The position numbers were made by a program, and so were the translations under genes. Source: Alphaproteobacteria bacterium (GTDB lineage Bacteria > Pseudomonadota > Alphaproteobacteria > JABAAW01). Taken from it: a stretch of 14,474 nucleotides of DNA. Of the stretch, positions 1 to 5,990 are shown in pieces. The stretch covers positions 6,705 to 21,178 of the forward strand of contig JABAAA010000005.1 of assembly GCA_014239005.1 (NCBI GenBank), in the 5' to 3' direction. The notes under the pieces are model-generated. The model ran no database searches and was not told where the DNA came from. It was given only the letters and a program-made list of their open reading frames with translations. Every line of letters starts with the position of its first letter. Position 1 is the first letter of the stretch.

Positions 1-469
1 GAGCGCGCGCGATCTCGAGACGTTGTTGCTCGCCGCCGGAGAGCATGCGTGCCTTGCGCGTACGCACTTCGGTGAGAGCAAAATCTTCCAGCAAACGTCG
101 GCAGCGCGCGACCCGCTCTGTTTTGGGATAGTGGAGCTCCAGGATCGCCTCCAAGTTCTCTTCGGCGCTGAGTCCCTGAAACAGCGACGGTTCTTGCGGT
201 AGATAGGTGATGCGCAAACGCGCGCGCTCGGCGCTACCCGCCGCGGTAATGTCCTTTCCGTCCAGCAGGATCGATCCCTTGTCGGCTCGTGCCAAGCCCG
301 CCAGGATGTAGAAGAAGGTTGTCTTTCCTGCGCCGTTCGGACCGATCAGCCCGACGCTCTCGCCCGTCGACACGCTCAAGGACAAATCTCGCAACACGCT
401 GAGCTCGCCGTACGATTTGCCGACAGCCCGCGCCTCCAACGATCCGACAACGGAACTAGAGCTAGGCAT
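1..469 (-). CDS. lptB: LPS export ABC transporter ATP-binding protein LptB (partial, C-terminus off window)
   Basis: This is the cytoplasmic ATPase that, with LptF and LptG, powers extraction of lipopolysaccharide from the inner membrane and its transfer to the LptC/LptA bridge. The 156 visible residues carry Walker A (GPNGAGKT, residues 43-50), a Q-loop (YLPQE, 89-93) and the ABC signature LSGGEQQR (about 143-150). Walker B and the H-loop lie beyond the window edge. The start ATG (467-469) overlaps the end of the upstream LptC/LptA-like gene by 8 bases, so the two are probably translationally coupled. The identification as LptB rather than another ABC ATPase such as a LivF type rests mainly on synteny kdsD - lptC/A - lptB, which matches the enterobacterial yrb/lpt order. 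The ABC ATPase family itself is certain. Confidence 0.92.
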   Translation of the reverse strand, partial: MPSSSSVVGSLEARAVGKSYGELSVLRDLSLSVSTGESVGLIGPNGAGKTTFFYILAGLARADKGSILLDGKDITAAGSAERARLRITYLPQEPSLFQGLSAEENLEAILELHYPKTERVARCRRLLEDFALTEVRTRKARMLSGGEQQRLEIARA

Positions 470-1838
470 GATCACCTTTCCATTGCGCCACAAAACGCTG
501 CGCGGGTTCGCGCGCACGTGCCGATACGTTCGGAGGCGAGGACTCGATTCGATACCGTTGCGTGGTCAAGTTGTAGCGCAGGCATTTTCCTTTCAGGATT
601 CCTTCCCCGCTGCGAATCTCGACATCGCCGCACAACCATCCGTTGTTCCCGTCAATCTCGTGAATGCCCTTGCGACCTGTCAACATTGTTCCGTCTGCAA
701 GCAGGATGCGCGCCTTGGCGAATCGACCGCGAACATTTTCACCGCGATAGTGCACTCGTTCGTCTTGGACGACAACGCGCTCGGCTTGCAACCTCCACGG
801 CAACGTCGCCGCGCGCGCTGTCTGCGAGACGACGACCGATCCGATCAGCTCGACCTTTCTGAGCGCATCGCTACCGAAGACCCGACAACCGCTTTGCGAT
901 GTTTCGGAACAAAGGAACAAGCGCATCACTTGCGCCGCGCCGCGGTAGCGTCCGGAGGGCGCGCGAAAGGCAAGGGTGACATCGCGCTTGAAGACGAGAA
1001 TGCGACCTTTCTGCTGTTGGTATTCGGACAAGAGCTCCATTTGTTGTTTGGAAAAATTCTTGCCGACGAAATTTAAGCCCAAAAATTCTCCCTGTGCGCT
1101 GATCTGCAACCGTGGCGCTTGAAACGAGATATCTCGAAACAGTCGTATCGCGCCGTTGGCTTGGAGACGACCACCGCCGAGCGAAGAGAGACGGACGGCT
1201 CCATGTTGCACAAGGATTGGGAGGGCGGTCGTCAAGCGATATCCGTACGCTCCTTTTGCGTGAAGCAGGCTTTCACTTGTCAAGGTCAACCCTCCGAAAT
1301 CCGCTTGCGCCCCTTCGTCGCACTGCAAGTGCCTTGTCGGCAGCGCCCCTTCCTCCTGCTCGTAGAGCGGGCGGCGAGCCGAGAGCGTCTCGTAAAAGCG
1401 CCCGCAGCGAAACGACCACAACGAAGACGTAGCGGTAGAGGTAGCGTCAGAATCCTCTTCTGAGGCGGTCGAGAGGGGGTGATGAACAGGGCGCTCGTGT
1501 GCTTTCGGCAAGCGCGGGTTAAAAAAGACATGGCTGTGCGTTTGTAACATCTGCCATTTTTCGACATAGCTCGTGCGCTTGAGAGGCAGATACGCGAGCT
1601 GCTTTTGTGCGCTCTCTGCGCTCCAAAACAGGATCGCCAAGGGGATCAGAGCAGCACCTCCCAACAAGGCGAGATCGACGCCCAACCTTCGTGCCAAGGA
1701 GGAAGTGCGTCCGTGCTGTGCTCGCAAGTAGAGGCTCTGCTGCCACGCGTCTTGTCGCCACGTGCGCAAGCGCGTCCACAGCGTCGGTGCGGCGACGCTC
1801 GGCTTAGGGGAAGAAGGAGGCTTCTGGGCGGATGTCAT
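462..1838 (-). CDS. Membrane-anchored LPS transport protein, apparent LptC-LptA fusion
   Basis: A 458-residue protein. The start chosen is the ATG at 1838, which forms an ATGA overlap with the kdsD stop; longer in-frame readings only run through kdsD. Residues 1-50 are polar and Arg-rich, residues about 53-72 form one transmembrane helix, and about 120-140 are a low-complexity Ser/Thr/Asp linker. The rest is beta-rich. The C-terminal part (about 322-435) resembles the OstA/LptA domain: VELIGSVVVSQ near 329-339 and GDVEIRSGEGILKGKCLRYN at 404-423, the usual 'make and transform' strands. Residues about 175-320 look like a second jellyroll and fit LptC. In E. coli, LptC (191 residues, one TM) and LptA (185 residues, secreted) are separate; no separate lptC or lptA, nor kdsC, is found here. 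I infer one polypeptide spanning inner membrane to periplasmic bridge. It could instead be an enlarged LptC with lptA elsewhere. Confidence 0.6.
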   Translation of the reverse strand: MTSAQKPPSSPKPSVAAPTLWTRLRTWRQDAWQQSLYLRAQHGRTSSLARRLGVDLALLGGAALIPLAILFWSAESAQKQLAYLPLKRTSYVEKWQMLQTHSHVFFNPRLPKAHERPVHHPLSTASEEDSDATSTATSSLWSFRCGRFYETLSARRPLYEQEEGALPTRHLQCDEGAQADFGGLTLTSESLLHAKGAYGYRLTTALPILVQHGAVRLSSLGGGRLQANGAIRLFRDISFQAPRLQISAQGEFLGLNFVGKNFSKQQMELLSEYQQQKGRILVFKRDVTLAFRAPSGRYRGAAQVMRLFLCSETSQSGCRVFGSDALRKVELIGSVVVSQTARAATLPWRLQAERVVVQDERVHYRGENVRGRFAKARILLADGTMLTGRKGIHEIDGNNGWLCGDVEIRSGEGILKGKCLRYNLTTQRYRIESSPPNVSARAREPAQRFVAQWKGDHA

Positions 1839-2899
1839 GTTTGTCCCGCTCGCAAGCAGTCTTGCAAGTGCAAAAGCCCGATAGCTTTCCGAGCGTCGTC
1901 GACGACGACCAAGGCGGAGATGTTGCGCGTGTTCATGGCTTCCAGGCTTTCGGCGATCGAGTTGTGTTCGCGGATTGTCTGCGGATTTTCTGTCATGACC
2001 TTTTCGACGTGCATCTCGAGCGATGCCCCTTCGTCTTTCGTGAGCCAACGCCTTAGGTCTCCGTCGGTGACGATGCCGCAGAGGGTTCCGTCCTTGTTAC
2101 AGACGACGGCGGAGCCCAGCCGTTTGCTGTTCGCTTGCAAGAGCGCCTCGCGCATGGTGCATCCGCGCACGACGGTTGGCAAGGCGTTGCCTTTGTGCAT
2201 CAGCTCACCCGCGCATAGTAAAGCCCTTCCCAGCTTGCCGCCCGGGTGGAAGCGGTGAAAATGTTGCGCCGTGAAATGGCGGCGCGCCAGCAGGGTGACC
2301 GCCAACGCGTCGCCATAGACGAGGGCGAGCGTCGTCGAACTTGTCGGAGCCAAGCCCAGCGGACAGGCTTCTACGACGCGCGGTAGGAGGAGTACCCTGT
2401 CCGCTTCGCGTCCCAGCGCGCTCTCGGCTTGCGAGGTTAGGGCGACGAGCAGAATCTTGTGGCGGCGCGTATAAGCGATCAGGTTGCCCAACTCTTCCGT
2501 CTCGCCGGAGCTCGAGAGTGCCAAGACCGCGTCGTTGCGCATGATCATGCCCAAGTCTCCGTGGCTCGCTTCGGCAGGATGCACGAAGTAGGCGGGGGTT
2601 CCTGTCGAAGAAAAGGTTGCCGCGAGCTTGCGCGCGATGTGTCCGCTCTTGCCCATACCGGTGACGATCAGACGCCCTTGCAAGGTTGCCAGTTCTCCGA
2701 CCACACGCGAAAACACCTGTCCATGTTCTTTGTCTTGCTCTTTATCTTGCTCTTTATTTTGCTCTTTATCTTGCTCGTCGAACAAGGGCAAGAGCTGCGA
2801 CAAGGCTTGTGCCTGCGTGGCGACCGCCGAGCGTGCGCAGGCGAGGTCGGCTTGGATCGTCGATGTCTTGCTATCACCCACTTTTTTGCTATCACCCAC
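1835..2899 (-). CDS. kdsD: Arabinose-5-phosphate isomerase KdsD with two CBS domains
   Basis: Converts ribulose-5-phosphate to arabinose-5-phosphate, the first step of Kdo synthesis for LPS inner core. The SIS domain spans about residues 75-205: GMGKSGHIARK (81-91), HPAEASHGDLGM (107-118), SSSGETEE (129-136) and LAPTSSTT (183-190). HRFHPGGKLG (215-224) leads into CBS domains at about 233-285 and 300-350. At 354 residues it is somewhat longer than E. coli KdsD (328). The excess lies in the N-terminus (VGDSK repeated) and in a charged DKEQ repeat at about 41-58; both are encoded by tandem DNA repeats. The only plausible start codons are GTG, at 2899 or at 2881, both inside an 18-bp repeat and both with weak Shine-Dalgarno sites; the next ATG is inside the SIS domain. 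It overlaps the downstream LptC/LptA-like gene by 4 bases (ATGA). Confidence 0.95.
   Translation of the reverse strand: MGDSKKVGDSKTSTIQADLACARSAVATQAQALSQLLPLFDEQDKEQNKEQDKEQDKEHGQVFSRVVGELATLQGRLIVTGMGKSGHIARKLAATFSSTGTPAYFVHPAEASHGDLGMIMRNDAVLALSSSGETEELGNLIAYTRRHKILLVALTSQAESALGREADRVLLLPRVVEACPLGLAPTSSTTLALVYGDALAVTLLARRHFTAQHFHRFHPGGKLGRALLCAGELMHKGNALPTVVRGCTMREALLQANSKRLGSAVVCNKDGTLCGIVTDGDLRRWLTKDEGASLEMHVEKVMTENPQTIREHNSIAESLEAMNTRNISALVVVDDARKAIGLLHLQDCLRAGQT
2733..2776. repeat. 12-bp tandem repeat inside kdsD (about 3.7 copies)
   Basis: On the plus strand the unit is tcttgctcttta at 2733-2744 and 2745-2756, then one copy with a single change at 2757-2768 and a partial copy to 2776. 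In the kdsD frame (minus strand) it encodes alternating DKEQ/NKEQ, a charged surface insertion before the SIS domain. The unit is a multiple of three, so gain or loss of a copy would keep the frame. Confidence 0.97.
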
Positions 2900-2903
2900 C
2901 TTT
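2868..2903. repeat. 18-bp tandem repeat over the kdsD start (2 copies)
   Basis: Two adjacent copies of an 18-base unit beginning ttgctatcaccca (2868-2885 and 2886-2903) differ only near the end. On the minus strand each supplies a GTG GGT GAT AGC AAA series, so the repeat duplicates the candidate start codon and the first residues (GDSKKVGDSK). Confidence 0.95.
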
Positions 2904-3011
2904 TTGACTGCTTTTTCCTACTTTCCTATCCCCCTGTGAGGAGCCTCTCGGAGGTGAATTGCGAGGTATGAATTTTCGGGGTATGAAGCCCGCGCGTCGG
3001 GTCGATCGGGC

Positions 3012-3797
3012 TCAGCGCACGCGCGCCCACACGCGTCGCTTGTAGAGGAAGGCAACGACAAAGAACAGGGTGAGAAAGATCACCACGCGCAGCCCGATGC
3101 GCTTGCGCTGCTCGAGCGAGGGGTCGCTAGCCCACGCCAAGAACTGCGCGACATCGCGCGCCATGCGCTCGACGCTAGCCTTCTCGCCGTCGCTGTAGGC
3201 GATCATATCTTCGAACAGCGGTGCTGGCATGGCGATCGCGTTGCCTTTGAAGACCTTGTTGTACGAAAGCCCTGGCGTCAGCTCGAAGCTTTCCGGGGGC
3301 TCTGAGTAGCCCGTCAGCAAGGCGTAGATGAAGTCCGCTCCTCCTTTGCCGGCTAGTTGCGCGACGATCAAGCTCAGATCGGGTGGCAGGGCTCCGAGGT
3401 TCGCTGTACGCGCTGCCTCGTCGTTGGCAAAGGGCGCGACAAAGCGATCGGAAGGCAAGGCGGCGCGCGAGAACATCTCGCCCTCGTCGTTCGGTCCGTC
3501 TTCCACCTCCAACCGCGCGGCGAGCGCGGCGATCTGCGCGCGCGAGTAGCCCAGCGTTTCTAGATCGCGGTAGTGCAAAAAGCGCAAGCTGTGGCACGAG
3601 GCGCACACTTGGTCGTAGACCTCGTAGCCGCGGCGTAGCGAAGCTTTGTCGAAAGATCCGAAGATGCCGCGAAAAGACCACGGCTGCTTGGCGACGGTAG
3701 CCTGCTCGGCGGCAAGGCTGAGCGAAGGCGCAAGCACGCAGGCCCAAAGCAACGAGCAGAGCAACGAGTAGAGAAAAAGAGGCTTACGTTTCATCAT
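3012..3797 (-). CDS. petC: Ubiquinol-cytochrome c reductase cytochrome c1 subunit
   Basis: The membrane-anchored c-type cytochrome of the bc1 complex, which takes electrons from the Rieske cluster and passes them to soluble or membrane cytochrome c on the periplasmic side. The 261 residues show a Sec signal peptide (about 1-30, LSLAA then EQ), a single haem-c site CASCH (65-69), the axial methionine candidate M190 in AIAMPAPL, and a C-terminal anchor helix (about 236-252) followed by the basic tail KRRVWARVR. Length and order match alphaproteobacterial cytochrome c1. It is the third gene of the operon, 57 bases after petB. The start is ATGATG at 3797 with no evident Shine-Dalgarno sequence, so translation may depend on upstream coupling. 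Confidence 0.97.
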   Translation of the reverse strand: MMKRKPLFLYSLLCSLLWACVLAPSLSLAAEQATVAKQPWSFRGIFGSFDKASLRRGYEVYDQVCASCHSLRFLHYRDLETLGYSRAQIAALAARLEVEDGPNDEGEMFSRAALPSDRFVAPFANDEAARTANLGALPPDLSLIVAQLAGKGGADFIYALLTGYSEPPESFELTPGLSYNKVFKGNAIAMPAPLFEDMIAYSDGEKASVERMARDVAQFLAWASDPSLEQRKRIGLRVVIFLTLFFVVAFLYKRRVWARVR

Positions 3798-3854
3798 TTT
3801 TTTGTTACACGCGTTATCACTTTTTGAGGCACTCCACTCCTTGCGTTGATAGGT

Positions 3855-5096
3855 TCACGAGGCGCGCGGACGACTTGCCGTTTTCAGCACGGGTTCGCTG
3901 ATACTGACGGGCAAGGGTCGCGGACGTTCGACGATACCCAGCACGGGCGTGATGACGAGGAAGAAGCCGAAGTAGTATGCGGTTGCCAGGCGTGCCCACA
4001 GGATATAGGGTTCTTCGGCGGGCTTGCTGCCGAGCCACCCCAAGAAGACGGCATCGACGACGAAGAGCCACAAGAACCATCGGTAGAGGGGGCGATAGCG
4101 GCACGATCGCACTTTCGAGCGATCCAAGAACGGCAGGAAGAACAGGATCGCCACGCCTCCGAACAGCGCGATCACGCCCAGCAACTTGTTGGGGATCGCA
4201 CGCAAGATCGCGTAGAAGGGCAGGAAATACCATTCAGGCACGATGTGTTCGGGCGTCGAGAGGGGATTGGCGGGGATCGCGTTGTCGGGGTGGTTCAGAT
4301 AGTTCGGCGCGTAGAAGACGATCACGGCGTAGCCTATTCCGAAGACGATCAACGCCAGCGAATCCTTGCTGGTGATGTAGGGGTGGAAGGGGAGCGTATC
4401 GCGCTTCGACTTCACTTCGATGCCGTCGGGGTTGTTCGAGCCTGGTACATGCAAGGCTGCGACGTGCAACACGACGACGGCGACGATGACGAAGGGCAGC
4501 AGGAAGTGCAACACGAAGAAACGGTTGAGCGTCGGGTTGTCGACCGAGAAGCCTCCCCACAGGAACTGCACGATGTCTTCGCCGATCCAGGGAATCGCGC
4601 TGAACAGGTTGGTGATCACCGTCGCTGCCCAGTAGCTCATCTGTCCCCAAGGCAGCACATAGCCGGTGAAGGCGGTCGCCATCATCAGCAGGAAGATCAG
4701 CACTCCTAGGATCCACAGGAGCTCGCGCGGCTTTTTGTACGAGCCGTAGTACATGCCGCGGTAGAGGTGGATGTAGACGGCAAAAAAGAACATCGACGCT
4801 CCGTTCATGTGGATCGTGCGTAGCAGCCATCCGTAGTTCACATCGCGCATGATGCGCTGTACCGACGAGAATGCCATATCCACATGCGGCGTGTATTGCA
4901 TCGCCAGCATCAAGCCCGTTGCGATCATGAGCAACAGCATGAGCGTTGCGATCGCCCCGAAGCTCCAAAAGTAGTTCACATTGCGCGGTGTCGGGTAGTC
5001 GATGTATTCCTTGCGCAGCATCGAGAACAGGGGCAGGCGTTCGTCGAGCCAGCGGACGACGGGGTTGCGGAAGAGGGGAGGGGGATTCTTCGACAT
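3855..5096 (-). CDS. petB: Ubiquinol-cytochrome c reductase cytochrome b subunit
   Basis: The membrane core of the bc1 complex, carrying haems bL and bH and the Qo and Qi quinone sites. The 413-residue protein has the expected hydrophobic helices. Haem ligands are H96 and H110 in one helix and H197 and H211 in another, each pair 14 residues apart as in mitochondrial cytochrome b. The Qo-site PEWY motif is at 287-290 within [19 protein letters not shown]. The N-terminus ([26 protein letters not shown]) is of alphaproteobacterial style. It is a full-length b subunit, not the split b6/IV form, and is not fused to c1. It starts 27 bases after petA ends; the ATG at 5096 has no clear Shine-Dalgarno site. 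Confidence 0.98.
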   Translation of the reverse strand: MSKNPPPLFRNPVVRWLDERLPLFSMLRKEYIDYPTPRNVNYFWSFGAIATLMLLLMIATGLMLAMQYTPHVDMAFSSVQRIMRDVNYGWLLRTIHMNGASMFFFAVYIHLYRGMYYGSYKKPRELLWILGVLIFLLMMATAFTGYVLPWGQMSYWAATVITNLFSAIPWIGEDIVQFLWGGFSVDNPTLNRFFVLHFLLPFVIVAVVVLHVAALHVPGSNNPDGIEVKSKRDTLPFHPYITSKDSLALIVFGIGYAVIVFYAPNYLNHPDNAIPANPLSTPEHIVPEWYFLPFYAILRAIPNKLLGVIALFGGVAILFFLPFLDRSKVRSCRYRPLYRWFLWLFVVDAVFLGWLGSKPAEEPYILWARLATAYYFGFFLVITPVLGIVERPRPLPVSISEPVLKTASRPRAS

Positions 5097-5123
5097 GGGC
5101 TAGGCAAGCAGAAACGAGGGCGT

Positions 5124-5669
5124 TCAGCCGATACGGATGGTGGTGTCGTCGATGAAGTCGTAGGGCGGCACGACAAGGTTTTTCGGCGCCGGTCCTTGGC
5201 GTGCGCGTCCCGAGCCGTCGTAGTAGGAGCCGTGGCAGGGGCAGAACCATCCTCCGTAGGCGCCGCGTTCCGATGTGTCCTTTTGTCCCAACGGGACACA
5301 GCCCAAATGTGTGCAGATTCCTACGACCACGATGAAGGCGGAATTTTTCACGCGCTCGGCGTCGCTTTGCGGGTCGCGCAAGCTTTGCCAGTCGGTTCTT
5401 TCGGCTTGTTGGATTTCTTCTTCGCTGCGGTAGCGGATGAAGACGGGTTTGCCGCGCCATTTGACGGTGATGCTTTGCCCTACTTCCATGGGCGAGAGGT
5501 CGACTTCGATCGAGGCGAGCGCGAGGACATCTTTGGCGGGGTTCATGCTGTCGAGCATGGGCCAGGCGAGCGCGGCGGCGCCGACGGCACCTGTGGAGGC
5601 GGCGAGTAGCCCAAGAAAGTCGCGGCGTTCGGCGGGAGGAAAAGGGAGAGGCTTGGACGAGGCGGGCAT
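5124..5669 (-). CDS. petA: Rieske iron-sulfur subunit of the bc1 complex
   Basis: The Rieske subunit oxidises ubiquinol at the Qo site and shuttles an electron to cytochrome c1. The 181-residue protein has an N-terminal twin-arginine-like RRDFLG (15-20) followed by the single hydrophobic anchor (about 19-38). Cluster-binding motifs are CTHLGC (119-124; ligands C119 and H121) and CPCHGS (143-148; ligands C143 and H146), with C124 and C145 as the conserved disulfide. Downstream are [11 protein letters not shown] and the terminal beta strands. The ATG at 5669 was chosen because it places the twin arginines near the N-terminus and because a longer in-frame reading from 5753 would run through the promoter and an 18-base poly-C tract (six prolines). 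That tract occupies the position where a Shine-Dalgarno site would be expected. Confidence 0.96.
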   Translation of the reverse strand: MPASSKPLPFPPAERRDFLGLLAASTGAVGAAALAWPMLDSMNPAKDVLALASIEVDLSPMEVGQSITVKWRGKPVFIRYRSEEEIQQAERTDWQSLRDPQSDAERVKNSAFIVVVGICTHLGCVPLGQKDTSERGAYGGWFCPCHGSYYDGSGRARQGPAPKNLVVPPYDFIDDTTIRIG

Positions 5670-5687
5670 GGGGGGGGGGGGGGGGGG
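5670..5687. repeat. 18-base poly-G (plus) / poly-C (minus) tract abutting the petA start
   Basis: An uninterrupted run of 18 G on the plus strand, so 18 C in the petA sense strand ending at the base before the ATG. It lies in the predicted 5' leader and fills the ribosome-binding region. Its exact length should be treated with caution because long homopolymers are prone to sequencing and assembly error. Confidence 0.95.
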
Positions 5688-5702
5688 AACTTTGTTAAAG
5701 GG

Positions 5703-5731
5703 GTTATAGGAAAATGGGGAGAAAAGTGCAA
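5703..5731 (-). promoter_or_regulatory. Predicted sigma70-type promoter of the petABC operon
   Basis: Read on the minus strand, TTGCAC (5731-5726) is followed after 17 bases by TATAAC (5708-5703), a near-consensus -35/-10 pair at optimal spacing. Transcription would start near 5696, giving a leader of roughly 27 bases of which 18 are the poly-C tract. This supports the petA start at 5669. It is a sequence match only. Confidence 0.6.
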
Positions 5732-5866
5732 GAAGAAATGCGGAAATAAACAACGAGATTTTTTTGCAACGAAAAGGCAGGCTACAAAAACGCTAAAAAC
5801 GAGGATTTAAGGACTTGCGGGTTTTTGTATATCGTTCCCAAAACTTTGTTGTTCGTCGGTCGCTTA

Positions 5867-5894
5867 ATAAATTACACAGGATAAATTACACAAG
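5867..5894. repeat. 14-bp tandem repeat (2 copies)
   Basis: ataaattacacagg (5867-5880) is followed directly by ataaattacacaag (5881-5894). It is A/T-rich and lies between the divergent genes, so it may be a binding site or simple slippage product; nothing decides between these. Confidence 0.93.
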
Positions 5895-5903
5895 CCTACT
5901 GCA

Positions 5904-5933
5904 TTTGCCCGTGCGTTTGCCCGTGCGTTTGCC
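5904..5933. repeat. 12-bp tandem repeat (2.5 copies)
   Basis: The unit tttgcccgtgcg occurs at 5904-5915 and 5916-5927, with a half copy tttgcc to 5933. It lies in the presumed leader of the NuoE-NuoF gene. Confidence 0.93.
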
Positions 5934-5979
5934 AGCACCGCACACAAAGCCTATCATCCCCTCATCGTCCCCGTCCCTC

Positions 5980-5990
5980 GGAGTAACTCC
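5980..5990 (+). promoter_or_regulatory. Shine-Dalgarno site embedded in a small palindrome
   Basis: GGAG (5980-5983) sits 7 bases before the ATG at 5991 and supports that start. The 11 bases ggagtaactcc form a perfect 5-bp inverted repeat around one base. A stem is not expected with a one-base loop, but two RNA copies, or a DNA-binding dimer, could pair with it. Confidence 0.6.

Larger units (their letters stand above)
5670..5990. other. Divergent intergenic region between petA and the NuoE-NuoF gene
   Basis: About 320 bases without a convincing gene. It holds the petA promoter and poly-C leader at one end, an A/T-rich middle (about 5735-5900), two tandem repeats (5867-5894 and 5904-5933), and the Shine-Dalgarno region of the plus-strand gene. 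I looked for a plus-strand sigma70 promoter and found no pair with good boxes and spacing. Confidence 0.8.

Noticed and set aside
1839..2048. An N-terminal extension of the LptC/LptA-like protein upstream to 2048.
   Set aside because: It lies wholly inside kdsD in another frame, has no domain, and the ATG at 1838 gives a typical ATGA overlap.
2733..2776. CRISPR-like array of short repeats.
   Set aside because: Units are 12 bp, directly adjacent with no spacers, and translate in the kdsD frame.
2965..2987. Two ggtatgaa direct repeats in the petC-kdsD gap.
   Set aside because: Only 8 bases each, 15 bases apart, with no known operator match; likely chance.
3846..5609. Plus-strand open frames (3846-4709 and 4884-5609) antisense to petB and petA.
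   Set aside because: Both strands are open because of codon composition; the minus-strand products are unmistakable cytochrome b and Rieske proteins, and the plus-strand ones look like composition shadows rich in D, E, Q and R.
5670..5753. A longer petA reading starting at 5753 and passing through the poly-C tract as six prolines.
   Set aside because: It would start upstream of the good -35/-10 pair at 5731-5703, and it moves the twin-arginine and anchor segment too far from the N-terminus. If the promoter is wrong, this reading would make the tract a frame switch.
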